From contig JAJUJL010000010.1 in NCBI GenBank assembly GCA_029265355.1, positions 62,001 to 126,000 on the forward strand: DNA of 64,000 nucleotides, in the 5' to 3' direction. This DNA is from Chloroflexota bacterium. GTDB lineage: Bacteria; Chloroflexota; Anaerolineae; Anaerolineales; UBA4823. The notes beneath the pieces were generated by a model. The model saw only the letters and a list, made by a program, of their open reading frames with translations, had not been told where the DNA came from and did not search any database. Of this stretch, positions 33,827 through 42,685 are shown one piece after another (position 1 is the stretch's first letter; the number at the start of each line of letters is the position of its first letter). Both the position numbers and the translations under genes were made by a program.

Positions 33827-34677
33827 TACTCGTACACTTCTACCATGCAGGTCTGGATTTCTTCCGGGGTAGGAATGCTCTCCAGCCCGCGACGGGTGAC
33901 TGAGAAGGCGGACAGCAAAGTGGCAAAGCGCGCGGCCTCCCATGGATCGCGCGTGGTATACAGGCGGTAGAAAAATGCCGCGGCAAAGATATCGCCTGCG
34001 CCGGTATCGTCCACCAATTCTACCTGTGGCGGGCGAAAGCGGCGCACATCACCGTTCCAATACAGGCGTGTACCCTGGTCGGCTTCGGTCACTGCCAGGA
34101 TGCGGCTGGAGGAGGCCATCTCTTCGATGCGGGTTTCATCACCACCGACATCCTCCCGACTGATCACCGTGGCGCCGGTGCGCTGCAGGACAAAAGTGGC
34201 TTCAGGCCACTCTACCGGGTGCACTAATCCCTGCTCGTCCCAGCCTCGCAGCCACCCCTGGGGGGTCAGGCCGATCAGGGCGGATGGGAAGTACCGCACC
34301 AACCCGGGATCCACCTCTTGAGCAACCGGTCCCAAGTGAACGATGGGTGCGTTGCGCCAGGCGTCTGGAATAATGTTGAGGTGAATTTGGGGAGCAACAG
34401 AGCGAATGTATTGCACGCGGCCTTCATCCGTCATGATATTGGTGAAGGTGGTGCTCGTTTCGGTCGGGAAGCTGATAACCGGAATGCCATTCAGGGGTGC
34501 GCTGGAGACTTCAGCGCCCCATGCGGTGACAATTCCAACCCGCATACCGAGTGCCTGGGCAGTCAACCCGGCATAGGCGGCGGTTCCACCCAGCTTCAGA
34601 CCCTCATCGGTCTGATCACAAGTCAGGTGGCCGATGACCAGATAATCTACAGGCGTTAAAGGCACGATGGGTCGCAT
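33826..34677 (-). CDS. PfkB-family sugar/nucleoside kinase
   Basis: Cytoplasmic kinase of 283 residues. The C-terminal signature VDDTGAGDIFAAAFF includes the catalytic Asp, and the N-terminal LGGTAAYAG block matches the ribokinase fold. The substrate is not clear. A TATAAT lies only 6 bases upstream of the ATG, so the mRNA is probably leaderless. It heads the kinase-parA-parB-amidohydrolase run, an unusual first gene for parAB. Confidence 0.88.
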   Translation of the reverse strand: MRPIVPLTPVDYLVIGHLTCDQTDEGLKLGGTAAYAGLTAQALGMRVGIVTAWGAEVSSAPLNGIPVISFPTETSTTFTNIMTDEGRVQYIRSVAPQIHLNIIPDAWRNAPIVHLGPVAQEVDPGLVRYFPSALIGLTPQGWLRGWDEQGLVHPVEWPEATFVLQRTGATVISREDVGGDETRIEEMASSSRILAVTEADQGTRLYWNGDVRRFRPPQVELVDDTGAGDIFAAAFFYRLYTTRDPWEAARFATLLSAFSVTRRGLESIPTPEEIQTCMVEVYE

Positions 34678-34683
34678 ACCTGA

Positions 34684-34689
34684 ATTATA
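34684..34689 (-). promoter_or_regulatory. -10 box of the kinase-parAB operon (leaderless)
   Basis: A TATAAT on the minus strand with 6 bases between it and the ATG at 34677. Transcription would start on or next to the start codon. No ribosome-binding site is present. Confidence 0.6.
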
Positions 34690-34786
34690 CCTGAAAGCAG
34701 AAAACCGAAAAATAACACACCAGCCAGACTGCTACATGCTCTGCGCCAGGTCCGGCTGGTTATTGGGAAAATGCCGAAAGTGATTA

Positions 34787-34869
34787 GAGTAAATTGGCAA
34801 ACACGCTGCCTGGATCTTCAGGTTTCGCCGATGCACATGATGTTAAAAACACTTCCGACGAAACACCTG
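34787..34869 (-). repeat. Dispersed two-hairpin repeat, copy C (diverged)
   Basis: Read on the minus strand it begins GGTGTTTCGTCGGAAGT, continues to CGGCGAAAC and ends AATTTACTC. It matches the left half of copy A and its end, but the middle is shortened. Hairpin 1 arms are kept; hairpin 2 is degraded. It lies between khpB and the kinase promoter. Confidence 0.6.
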
Positions 34870-34897
34870 ACTCATACCGGGCTGAGAACGGCTCGCG

Positions 34898-35692
34898 CTA
34901 TTTGGGCAAGATGGTCACTTTGCGGCGCGGTTCTTCGCCAACGCTCTCGGTGACAACCTGGGGATTGGAGCGCAGCTCGACATGAATAATGCGGCGCTCG
35001 TTGGCAGGCATCGGTTCCAGCGTCTGGCGGCGACCGGTTTTGACGGCCTGGTCTGCCATGCGGCGAGCCAATTGGCGTAGCTGCTGTTCACGCCGTTTTC
35101 GGTAGCTTTCCACATCCAGGATCAATGGGATGGAATAACCCAGCTCTTTGCCCAGGATTAAGCTGGTGATATATTGCAGCGCATTCAGGGTTTCGGCATG
35201 TCGCCCGATCAGGATGCTGAGGTCTTTTCCGCTGATGTCCACGCAGAGCGGCGCCCGGCTCTGTGGATCGTCCTTGGGTCCAAAATAAGCCACCACATCG
35301 GCATGCACGTGCATGCGGTAAAGCAAGTCTGCCACTGTCTGCCGCGCCAACTCAGCAACGCGCTCTTCTTCTTCCAGGGCGGCGATATCCTCCTGCGGCA
35401 GGCTGCTGGGTACAACTTCTGCCGTGGCAACCGGTTGCTGAGAGGACTCTCCCTTCCCGACCGGCGGTGCGCTCTTCGCAGGCGGCGCTGGTTGCTGCTC
35501 GCCGATGTTCTCGCCGTGGATGGTGATGCGGATGCGAGCCTGCCGCGAACCCAGCCCAAACAGGCCTCGGCTGCCGGAATCGAGAACCTCGATATCGACT
35601 TCATCCTCGCCCACCCCCAGTTCACTCAACCCTTTCTCAATAGCTTCTTCGATCGATGGAGCGATCACTTCCAATGTCGTGCGATTATCCAT
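34898..35692 (-). CDS. khpB: RNA-binding protein KhpB/Jag
   Basis: Protein of 264 residues with the classic three parts: Jag-N domain (1-50, ending SRGLFGLGSRQARI), a low-complexity linker, a KH domain (LIGRHAETLNALQYITS) and an R3H domain (PMPANERRIIHVEL). In other bacteria it binds RNA with KhpA and affects cell division and envelope growth. It starts 33 bases downstream of yidC, the usual order. Nothing unusual apart from the repeat copy after its end. Confidence 0.93.
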   Translation of the reverse strand: MDNRTTLEVIAPSIEEAIEKGLSELGVGEDEVDIEVLDSGSRGLFGLGSRQARIRITIHGENIGEQQPAPPAKSAPPVGKGESSQQPVATAEVVPSSLPQEDIAALEEEERVAELARQTVADLLYRMHVHADVVAYFGPKDDPQSRAPLCVDISGKDLSILIGRHAETLNALQYITSLILGKELGYSIPLILDVESYRKRREQQLRQLARRMADQAVKTGRRQTLEPMPANERRIIHVELRSNPQVVTESVGEEPRRKVTILPK

Positions 35693-35725
35693 GAAATACC
35701 CTCGCCAAGCGTCGATAGCAGCGCA

Positions 35726-36520
35726 TCATGGTTTTGCTGCGCGGCCCGGTAATAAATTACGCCAATTGACCTTGCCCATCAGGGCGTACTGTAAGATGCT
35801 CAGCAGGTTGCTGGCCACAAAGTACAATGCCACTCCGGCGTTCAACGAATAGGCGATGAAACCCATGAACAGCGGCATGTAGATGTTCATCGTCTGGCTC
35901 ATCTGCGCCATCTGGGCGCCTTGCTCGCCCGCTCCAGCAGCCGGCGGCGGCGTCATCACTTTTTGTTGCATATACGTGGTGATGACCACCAATATGGTCA
36001 GGATAGGGATGCCCAGGCCAAAGACCACCAGCCGCTCTGGTTCATTCAAATCCATCCACAGAAAACGATTATTGAGAGGGATCAGGTTGGCAGCGTTGAT
36101 GAAGGGATAGATATGGGTCGAGAATTCGATTAACTGCACCGGCGCAGAAGCCAGCGCCCTGCTGATGGCCTGGTAAAGGCCAAAAATGATCGGAAGCTGG
36201 ATAATCAGCGGCAAGCAGGAACTGAAGGGGTTGATGCCCATCTCTTTATACAGCCGCATTTGCTCCTGAGCCAACTTCTCGCGGTCATTTTTATACTTTT
36301 TCTGGATCTCTTTCCATTCTTTGGAATTCTGAAACTCCTGCATGGCCGCCGTGGAACGCATTTGCGAGGCCGTCAGCGGATAGGTGATCAGGCGGATCAG
36401 GGCGGTGAAGAAAATGATCGCCAGCCCAAACATGTGCGCAGGTCCAAACACACCGGCCAGCAAGGCGTAGATGCCGAGCAGGGTGTTGACCATCGGGTTG
36501 ATAATGAGCGTGTCCCACAT
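35726..36520 (-). CDS. yidC: Membrane protein insertase YidC
   Basis: Insertase of 264 residues, the short form without the large periplasmic domain. It has about five membrane segments. The conserved Arg of the hydrophilic groove is in LIRLITYPLT, and the cytoplasmic coiled region is KYKNDREKLAQEQMRLYKEMGINPF. A PPPAAGAGEQGAQ loop lies before the last two helices. It follows the propeller lipoprotein by 31 bases and precedes khpB. Confidence 0.94.
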   Translation of the reverse strand: MWDTLIINPMVNTLLGIYALLAGVFGPAHMFGLAIIFFTALIRLITYPLTASQMRSTAAMQEFQNSKEWKEIQKKYKNDREKLAQEQMRLYKEMGINPFSSCLPLIIQLPIIFGLYQAISRALASAPVQLIEFSTHIYPFINAANLIPLNNRFLWMDLNEPERLVVFGLGIPILTILVVITTYMQQKVMTPPPAAGAGEQGAQMAQMSQTMNIYMPLFMGFIAYSLNAGVALYFVASNLLSILQYALMGKVNWRNLLPGRAAKP

Positions 36521-36551
36521 AGCTAAACCTTAAACCTTCGTGCCTGTGCGG

Positions 36552-37637
36552 CTAATTGCCTTGTTCCGGGGGGAATTTCCAGCGAATCGATCCGCTGGGA
36601 TCCAATGCGACCAGGATCTGCGGCAGGTTGTTGGGAGCCACAAGGATGACGTCACCACCATCTTGCGGTGCAGCGTACAGCTTGCCTCCAATTTCAACCG
36701 GCCAGTTGGACTTGATCGCGCCATCCACTCCCACGGCATAGACCGAGCCGGCTTCTGTCGTGAAGTAAATTGTATCATTTATTATTAAGGGAGTTCCGGC
36801 AATCGGGCCATCTGGCTGAATGCGCCAGGCGATCGACCCATCGGCGGCGTTGACTGCATAGAATGAGCCCTTGAGATCTCCAAAGTACAGGCGTCCATCG
36901 GCCAGAGCTGGTCCAGCCCACACCCAACCATCTGTTTTGAGGCGCCAGTTGATTGCGGCGGTTTCGGCATTGATCGAGAGCAGCTCGCTGGCGAAGGTGC
37001 CCACATACAGCGTGCCGTTTTCATCCCAGGCAGGTGTGCCCACCACCGACCCGCCGAGGTCCTCGGATTTCCACTTCTGCTCGCCGGTTGCGACATCGAT
37101 GGAGTAAATGTGGTGATCCATCGATGCGAGGAAGACGCATGTGCACGGCTCGTTCTTCACCGGCGCAGACCACTGACCGCCGGTAGTGCCGGTGTTAAAA
37201 GTCCAGCGAAGCTTGCCGCTCAAGTCCAGGGCATACACCAGGGGTCCAGAAGTTGGCGCGATGATGAGACCATCGGCTTCCAGCGGGCTGGCGATATAGC
37301 GGTAGGGCGATTCGGTGAAAGCCCAGTTTTGAGCGCCGTTTTCAGGTGAGATACTGTACAGTGTTTTGTTGTAGCCGCTGACCAGGAGCTGCCCGTCTGA
37401 AGTCAAGACCGGGGGTGCATAGAAGGAGTTTGCGGCTGCGTCTTCCTGCGGGAACTGCCAACGGCTTTGACCACTGGTCAAGTCGATGGCGTAAACATAC
37501 TGGTTGTTGGCGACATAGGCGGTGTTGCCGTCTACGGTTACACCGGGCCAGCTCAGGGTGGGTTGCGCGCCACATCCGGTGAGGAAAAGCGACAGGCCGA
37601 TGAGCAGCAAAGTAAAAGTCAGAATTTTTTGTTTCAT
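36552..37637 (-). CDS. PQQ-type beta-propeller lipoprotein (BamB-like)
   Basis: Protein of 361 residues with a signal peptide ending in lipobox LTGC (about residue 22), then seven to eight blades with the repeated pattern Y.ID..TG...W. It resembles BamB and other PQQ-repeat proteins but lacks any quinoprotein active-site motif. It sits between yidD and yidC, where most genomes have nothing, so a role in membrane or envelope protein assembly is tempting but only inferred. The ATG has little ribosome-site support. Confidence 0.85.
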   Translation of the reverse strand: MKQKILTFTLLLIGLSLFLTGCGAQPTLSWPGVTVDGNTAYVANNQYVYAIDLTSGQSRWQFPQEDAAANSFYAPPVLTSDGQLLVSGYNKTLYSISPENGAQNWAFTESPYRYIASPLEADGLIIAPTSGPLVYALDLSGKLRWTFNTGTTGGQWSAPVKNEPCTCVFLASMDHHIYSIDVATGEQKWKSEDLGGSVVGTPAWDENGTLYVGTFASELLSINAETAAINWRLKTDGWVWAGPALADGRLYFGDLKGSFYAVNAADGSIAWRIQPDGPIAGTPLIINDTIYFTTEAGSVYAVGVDGAIKSNWPVEIGGKLYAAPQDGGDVILVAPNNLPQILVALDPSGSIRWKFPPEQGN

Positions 37638-37700
37638 TGATTTCTCTTTTGGCCGGCAGCGCCAGGCGATATGGCCTTGAAGCTGCTCGTTTTGGATGTC

Positions 37701-37994
37701 TCAGGGTACCGGGTCATAGCCTCCCGGGTTGAATGGATTGCAACGCAACACACGCCAGATCGCCATCAGTGTGCCGCGCAGTGCGCCGTATTTATAGATC
37801 GCCTGGTAGCCATAATGAGAGCAAGAGGGGTAAAAGCGACAGGTATTGGCAGGTAAACCGCGCGAAATCGTCATCTGGTAAAGACGGATAAGTCCCAGCA
37901 GGGGAAGGCGCGCCAGGTTGTTGAAATTGATCGGCAAATCCTTCAAGCGCGGCTCATTGGGATAATCTGGGTGGAAAGGATGTTCACGGGACAT
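37701..37994 (-). CDS. yidD: Membrane protein insertion efficiency factor YidD
   Basis: Small protein of 97 residues with the family core [32 protein letters not shown] and the Cys-containing tail [17 protein letters not shown]. The start overlaps the end of rnpA by 11 bases, a common arrangement. It assists YidC-dependent insertion. The N terminus is about 25 residues longer than short homologues. Confidence 0.95.
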   Translation of the reverse strand: MSREHPFHPDYPNEPRLKDLPINFNNLARLPLLGLIRLYQMTISRGLPANTCRFYPSCSHYGYQAIYKYGALRGTLMAIWRVLRCNPFNPGGYDPVP

Positions 37995-38334
37995 GTTGGT
38001 GAATGCTCAGGTTTGCCCGCCCGAGTAAAGCCTGGAGTGCCGCCTGGAGCTGTGAAAATTCAGCTTGAGCGATTGGACGTCGAGCGATCAACAGCACATC
38101 CCAGCCTGGGCGGATTTGATGAATTTGTTGGCGCACGGCTTCTCGCAGGCGGCGCTTTGCTCGATTGCGTTGGACGGCCGAGCCCACGCTTCTTCCTGCA
38201 GCAACAGCAAAACGTGTGATTTGCAGATCATTTGGGGCTGCCACCAACACAAGTAGCGGGTGAGAATATGACCTTCCATTTGTCCTCACCCGCTTGACAT
38301 CGGCTGAGCGTGTCAGTCGAAATCGGCGATTCAC
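37984..38334 (-). CDS. rnpA: Ribonuclease P protein component
   Basis: Basic protein of 116 residues that assists the RNase P RNA in tRNA 5' maturation. Landmarks are [20 protein letters not shown] at the start, [27 protein letters not shown] (the RNR motif) and [11 protein letters not shown]. The GTG at 38334 gives the usual N terminus; the longer frame upstream overlaps rpmH. It begins 59 bases after the rpmH stop. Confidence 0.92.
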   Translation of the reverse strand: MNRRFRLTRSADVKRVRTNGRSYSHPLLVLVAAPNDLQITRFAVAAGRSVGSAVQRNRAKRRLREAVRQQIHQIRPGWDVLLIARRPIAQAEFSQLQAALQALLGRANLSIHQHVP

Positions 38335-38393
38335 CGTGGCTGGACTGGCAACCTGGCATGGTTGAACCGCAGCCCATCTGGTCAGAGCTGCGC

Positions 38394-38570
38394 TCAGCTC
38401 TTCCAGTTGATTTTCTTGACGTGGTTGTTCATGGTCACCGTCAGGCGATGGCGGCCTTTTGCCCGGCGGCTTTTGAGCACTTTGCGACCATCGGCGGTTG
38501 CCATGCGCGCCCGAAAGCCGTGCACGCGCACTCGGCGACGGATCTTTGGTTGGTAAGTTCTTTTGGTCAT
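38394..38570 (-). CDS. rpmH: 50S ribosomal protein L34
   Basis: Protein of 58 residues: [19 protein letters not shown], then [22 protein letters not shown], the universal L34 pattern, with a C-terminal extension of about 14 residues ([15 protein letters not shown]) beyond the usual 44. The AGAGG site precedes the ATG. It is the first gene of rpmH-rnpA-yidD and has a strong promoter at 38660-38688. Confidence 0.96.
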   Translation of the reverse strand: MTKRTYQPKIRRRVRVHGFRARMATADGRKVLKSRRAKGRHRLTVTMNNHVKKINWKS

Positions 38571-38659
38571 CCTCTTTCCCTATCTGATTATTAAAAAGAT
38601 AAGCGCAGTCGCGCAATTTTATATTGCTGGCCAGGATCAGGCGCTTTAGCCAAAACCCG

Positions 38660-38688
38660 ATTATACCCTAAGCATAAGGGGTGGTCAA
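38660..38688 (-). promoter_or_regulatory. Strong sigma-70-type promoter of the rpmH operon
   Basis: On the minus strand TTGACC (38683-38688) and TATAAT (38660-38665) are separated by exactly 17 bases. The -35 box overlaps the stop codon of the trkA-like gene at 38685. The predicted leader is about 83 bases. Confidence 0.85.
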
Positions 38689-39365
38689 CTTTGATTCGAC
38701 TTCAAATTGCCAAAAATGGAAGCAAATTGCCTGGCGCCTACCGAATCGGTGACTGCCAGCACCTCATCGCCTGCCTGGAACACGGTAATGCCGCGTGGCA
38801 GCACCACCTTTCCTTCGCGGATGATGGCAGCGATCACGCATCCTCCGGTGAGCGGTAAATCTTTCAACATTTTGCCAATCACCTCGGCGCCGGGTGGGAT
38901 TTTTTCCTCCACCAAAGAGTAATCCCCGCGCCGAAGTTTGAGCAGGGTCATCATGTCGCCCATCGACATCTCTTCCTCGATCAATCTGGCCATGATCTCA
39001 GCATTGTTGAGGGCAACATCGACGTGAAACTTTTCATCGAACAACCAGGCATTGCGCGGGTTGTTGACGCGCGCAATGGTGCGCGGCACTTTGTAGAGTG
39101 TTCTGGCAATGTAGCAGATCGCCAGGTTATCATCATCGTTCACGGTGCAGGCAGCTAGCACGTCAGCTTGTGGCAGGCCGGCCTGTTCGAGCAAGCCTGG
39201 ATTGGTGTATTCCCCGTGAAAAATGATCTCTGTGGGCAGCTCCTTGTGAATGCGCGCCAGCACTTCGGGGCGGTGTTCGATGATGTGAACGGTATGGTTT
39301 TGGTTCAAGAGCATGATGGCGAGCTGAGTTCCCGTGCGCCCGCCGCCAGTAATCACAACGAACAT
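38685..39365 (-). CDS. TrkA-family potassium uptake regulator, protein 2
   Basis: Cytoplasmic RCK protein of 226 residues: Rossmann NAD-binding domain starting VVITGGGRTGTQLA, then a TrkA-C domain from about residue 145 (SLVEEKIPPGAEVIGKMLKDLP). These subunits gate K+ channels or transporters by binding nucleotides. Its partner gene ends 6 bases upstream. No TrkH/KtrB membrane subunit is in the window, so the target channel is elsewhere. Confidence 0.9.
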   Translation of the reverse strand: MFVVITGGGRTGTQLAIMLLNQNHTVHIIEHRPEVLARIHKELPTEIIFHGEYTNPGLLEQAGLPQADVLAACTVNDDDNLAICYIARTLYKVPRTIARVNNPRNAWLFDEKFHVDVALNNAEIMARLIEEEMSMGDMMTLLKLRRGDYSLVEEKIPPGAEVIGKMLKDLPLTGGCVIAAIIREGKVVLPRGITVFQAGDEVLAVTDSVGARQFASIFGNLKSNQS

Positions 39366-39371
39366 AGATCC

Positions 39372-40031
39372 CTACGCTTTCAACGCCGTCAGCCGGCTGC
39401 GAACTTGTTGGATGCCTTCCAGGTTGGCGCTCACCAGCACGATGTCGCCGGCTTTTAGCTCCGTGTCGCGATCAGGTAGCATGGCCAGGCCAGCGCGGGT
39501 GAGCGAAACAGGGGCGCAGTTCTGTTCGGGTACCAGGTCGCGCACCCGTTTGCCATCCAGAAATTCAGGAATCGCGAACTCATAAATTTCTATTTCCCCG
39601 TTGCCGGCAGAAAATACCGTGCGCAGTTCTGCGTGGTACAGCATTTCTTCGATTCGCTGGGCGCCCCAGTGGGTTGAACTGACGACGTGATGTCCAAAGG
39701 TCTCGTGCAAGCGCCGCCAGCGAGGATCATAATTGCGCACCACCACATTGGAGATGCCGTAAATGCTGCGAGCAATATGCCCAACAACCGCATTCAAGGT
39801 ATCTGAATTGGTCACAGCTGCCAGGCCCGCCGCTTCGGTGATGCCAGCTCGCTCCAACACATCTCGGTTGAGGGCTTCGCCCTCCACTGTTTTTCCGCGA
39901 AAGTCTGCCGGCAAGTTATTAAACGCCGAGGCGATATGATCGATAATCGTTACTTTATTGCCTCTCTGGTATAAGCGGTAGGCCAGCTCTGCACCAACCC
40001 GACCGCAGCCTACAACGATCAATTTCATCAT
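39372..40031 (-). CDS. TrkA-family potassium uptake regulator, protein 1
   Basis: RCK protein of about 219 residues beginning MKLIVVGCGRVGAELA, with a TrkA-C domain near residues 140-215. Three ATGs lie close together (40037, 40031, 40028). A GGAG is 8 bases from the one at 40031, which is chosen. It pairs with the gene at 38685; two single-RCK proteins in tandem may form a hetero-octameric gating ring, as in other bacteria. Confidence 0.88.
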   Translation of the reverse strand: MMKLIVVGCGRVGAELAYRLYQRGNKVTIIDHIASAFNNLPADFRGKTVEGEALNRDVLERAGITEAAGLAAVTNSDTLNAVVGHIARSIYGISNVVVRNYDPRWRRLHETFGHHVVSSTHWGAQRIEEMLYHAELRTVFSAGNGEIEIYEFAIPEFLDGKRVRDLVPEQNCAPVSLTRAGLAMLPDRDTELKAGDIVLVSANLEGIQQVRSRLTALKA

Positions 40032-40373
40032 GAGCATGACTCCAGTTTGTCCACCGCCAGAATCGACTTTTTTCTGACTCGTGGCGCTTCCTCCTGGCTG
40101 ATGTGTCCAGGGCAGCGGGTCAACAATCGCCTGCCGCTCCCAATGAACACCCCAGGCGAAAATGCAGGCTAATTCTAGCTGTATTATCTTGCAGCGTCAA
40201 TAGAGGTGTCTCAGGGCAAACAATCGTTCGGACAATTAGGATAAGGCTGTCATCGTGAGCGACAGCAAAGCGATCTCCGCGTTCACCCAGGGGATTGCCA
40301 TGCCCCTGCGGGACTCGCAATGATCCGTGAAATGGATGTTGTCCGAACATTTGTCCGATGGCCAGAGTTATGT
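40032..40373. other. 342-base intergenic region with a nested palindrome
   Basis: No supported gene. Its middle is occupied by the palindromic element at 40221-40353. The rest shows no motif I can name. The open frame on the minus strand at 40120-40476 runs through the palindrome and is not called. Confidence 0.55.
40221..40353. repeat. Palindromic intergenic element of the CTCGCAATGA type
   Basis: Outer arms TTCGGACAA (40227-40235) and TTGTCCGAA (40339-40347) are perfectly complementary. Inner arms TCATCGTGAG and CTCGCAATGA match at 8 of 10. The inner sequence resembles the TCATTGCGAG-GAAGCAATC palindromes dispersed in many bacterial genomes. It is probably a non-autonomous mobile or REP-like repeat. 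Confidence 0.6.
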
Positions 40374-41414
40374 TTATTGGGGCAAGACAGGTGTTTCTGC
40401 GCCGCTCATGCGAGATTCGCGCTCTCCTTTGGGGAGTAAACGAAATGCAATGACGCCAAGCAGCAGCGGCAGCCAAAAAGTGATGGCGCGGTAGGACAGC
40501 GCCACAACGGCTGCACCCCCTACGGATACACCCAGACTGCTCAGCGTCAGGGTGAGTATGCCTTCGACGACGCCCACCCCGTAAGGCGTCGGGGATACGA
40601 TCACGAACAGGCTGGCAGTGCTGAAGCCAGCCAGCAAGATGTCCACCGGGATGTCAACCTGAAATGCCCTGGAGGCCAGAAATAGAATTGCCAGTTGAAA
40701 ACCTTTGCTGGAAAGCGCCAGGGCTGCTGGTTTCCACAGGTTGGCGGGATTGCTGCGCAGTTGCCGCATACCCGCGGCTGCATCCCTGGAGAATTGGTGG
40801 GCGTATTCCTCAGAGAGCGATTGGCGTTTTGACACGAGGTGCAAGGCGCGGTTGATGGTGCGCACTCCCCAGGCAAGCAACTTCCCGAGCCGCTCTGCAG
40901 AATGCATCGCCAGGTATAAGATGGCGAACAATCCGACAGCGAAAGCCAGCAAGATCAGCGAGGCGATGACATCTATCCAGTTCAGATGATTTAAGCGAAA
41001 AAGGATCGATAACCCCAGCGTCAGCGCAATCAACAGGCCCAGGTAATCGAACAGCACCACCAGAACCCCAGCCACCGTGGCGCGCCCCGAGGAGTAGCCC
41101 CGCTGCCGGGCATGTGCAATAAAGATCGCCAGCCCACCCATCCCGCCGCTTGGGGCGATTACGTTGATCGAGTTGGCTGCTGTCGAAAGCAGTATCAACT
41201 TTCTCAATGGTTCATCCAATCCAAGCAGCAAGTAAATCGTGCGGTAGCTGGCAGCCAGGTTAATCAGCCAGGCGAACATCAACAGGCAGGCCAATAATAA
41301 AAATCGCCAGTCGCCGCTTCTCAAGGTTGCCAGGATCGCTTCCACTTCTGCAATGCGACCGACGACAAATATTACCGCCAGCAGGATGACAACTGCTGTG
41401 ACGAATTTACGCAT
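40374..41414 (-). CDS. Flippase-like membrane protein (LPG synthase TM-domain / UPF0104 family)
   Basis: Polytopic protein of 346 residues with about eight membrane segments. Family landmarks are NVIAPSGGMGGLAIFIAHAR and the C-terminal PTPYGVGVVEG motif. Relatives move or modify lipids such as lysyl-phosphatidylglycerol, but this protein has no synthase domain. TATAAT lies 7 bases before the ATG, so its mRNA is probably leaderless. Function unproven. Confidence 0.85.
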   Translation of the reverse strand: MRKFVTAVVILLAVIFVVGRIAEVEAILATLRSGDWRFLLLACLLMFAWLINLAASYRTIYLLLGLDEPLRKLILLSTAANSINVIAPSGGMGGLAIFIAHARQRGYSSGRATVAGVLVVLFDYLGLLIALTLGLSILFRLNHLNWIDVIASLILLAFAVGLFAILYLAMHSAERLGKLLAWGVRTINRALHLVSKRQSLSEEYAHQFSRDAAAGMRQLRSNPANLWKPAALALSSKGFQLAILFLASRAFQVDIPVDILLAGFSTASLFVIVSPTPYGVGVVEGILTLTLSSLGVSVGGAAVVALSYRAITFWLPLLLGVIAFRLLPKGERESRMSGAETPVLPQ

Positions 41415-41421
41415 ACATGCG

Positions 41422-41427
41422 ATTATA
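41422..41427 (-). promoter_or_regulatory. -10 box of the flippase-like gene (leaderless)
   Basis: A TATAAT on the minus strand with 7 bases between it and the ATG at 41414. No ribosome-binding site is present. Confidence 0.55.
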
Positions 41428-41448
41428 CAATAACTGGACGGTGTTGGA

Positions 41449-42588
41449 TCAGCCGCGCGCTTCTCCCAGCGTGACCTGCAAATCTAAAATCTGGCGCTCC
41501 CGGTACACTTTCAGATCCACCTGATCTCCGGGTTGGTAGGAGAATAGCACGTTGATGTAAGAGTGTTCAGCGTCGATCGCCTGTTCGCCCACCTGGGTGA
41601 GAATATCGCCGCGCTGCAAACCTGCCAGGTCGGCTGGGCTGCCTGGGATCACTTCGGTGATGTAAACGCCCCATTCAACCGGTAAGCGATAGACCGAGGC
41701 GATCCCCGGCGTGATTGGCTGCCAGCGGATACCCAGGTAGGGGCGGGCAAAGTAGCCGTTTTGAATGATCTGCTCGGCGACTGCCCGGGCGGTATTCGAG
41801 GGTATGGCGAAACCCAGGCCCTCAGCAATGGTGCTGCCGAATCCCTGGCCGCGCACCACCAGGGTATTGATGCCAATCACTTCGCCTGCCAGGTTTACCA
41901 GAGGGCCGCCGGAGTTGCCCTGGTTAATCGCCGCATCGGTCTGGATCAAATCTTCCATCAAATACCCTTTGCCGGTGTCCAGGCTGCGTCCGGTAGCGCT
42001 GATGACGCCCACCGTGACGCTGTTTTTGAAGTCGCCCAGCGGGGAGCCGATGGCGATGACGGTTTCGCCCGGCTTAAGCGCATCTGAGTTGCCGATCGTG
42101 GCCACGGCTGGCACTGGCGAGTCCGTTTTCAAGACGGCCAGGTCGGCGTAAAGATCGGTGCTGACAATGCGCGCCGGCAGACTCGATCCATCGGCGAGGA
42201 TGATAGCCACCTCGCTCGTCTCCTCCACGACATGGTTGTTGGTGATGATGTAGCCCTCGGATGAAATGATCACCCCGCTGCCGCTCACCTGGCTGTCACT
42301 TGTCCGGCCAAAGAACGTCTGCTGCCCGGGTATTCGACCGATCACCGTGACAACGGCTGGCCCAACCTTTTCCACGGCCTGGGTGATGGCGGTTTGGATT
42401 TCTGTTTCGGAAACCATCACGCTGGCCGCTGGCGCGACTGTGGGCGCCGCGGCTGCCACGAGCGGGGCTGCGGCTTGCCCCCGCATACTGACATAGACGA
42501 CCCAACCGCCCACGGCTGCGCCAACTGCGCTCGCCAGCAGGGCAGTGAGCAGCACCCCCAGCACGTAGACTGCCTGTTTTGTGGTCAT
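41449..42588 (-). CDS. HtrA/DegP-like serine protease with PDZ domain
   Basis: Membrane-anchored protease of 379 residues: an N-terminal helix (about 7-34), an Ala/Pro-rich linker, a trypsin-like domain with His in TNNHVV, Asp in YADLAVLKTD and Ser in NQGNSGGP, then one PDZ domain from about residue 280 (VIPGSPADLAGLQRGDILTQV). It probably degrades or refolds misfolded envelope proteins. It lies downstream of the zinc peptidase gene but behind a strong terminator, so it has its own expression. Confidence 0.94.
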   Translation of the reverse strand: MTTKQAVYVLGVLLTALLASAVGAAVGGWVVYVSMRGQAAAPLVAAAAPTVAPAASVMVSETEIQTAITQAVEKVGPAVVTVIGRIPGQQTFFGRTSDSQVSGSGVIISSEGYIITNNHVVEETSEVAIILADGSSLPARIVSTDLYADLAVLKTDSPVPAVATIGNSDALKPGETVIAIGSPLGDFKNSVTVGVISATGRSLDTGKGYLMEDLIQTDAAINQGNSGGPLVNLAGEVIGINTLVVRGQGFGSTIAEGLGFAIPSNTARAVAEQIIQNGYFARPYLGIRWQPITPGIASVYRLPVEWGVYITEVIPGSPADLAGLQRGDILTQVGEQAIDAEHSYINVLFSYQPGDQVDLKVYRERQILDLQVTLGEARG

Positions 42589-42604
42589 AGCTCTTGCCTC
42601 ATCG

Positions 42605-42647
42605 AAAAAGGCTCCTGAGGCGTTTGGTAAGCGGCCTCAGAAGCCTT
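42605..42647 (-). terminator. Rho-independent terminator of the zinc peptidase gene
   Basis: On the minus strand AAGGCTTCTGAGGC pairs with GCCTCAGGAGCCTT (13 of 14 bases, 12-base loop) and runs directly into TTTTT. It lies between the zinc peptidase stop and the htrA-like start. Confidence 0.88.
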
Positions 42648-42685
42648 GTTTATGTACTGGTCGGCCCCCGGCGCCGCAGCGGGAT

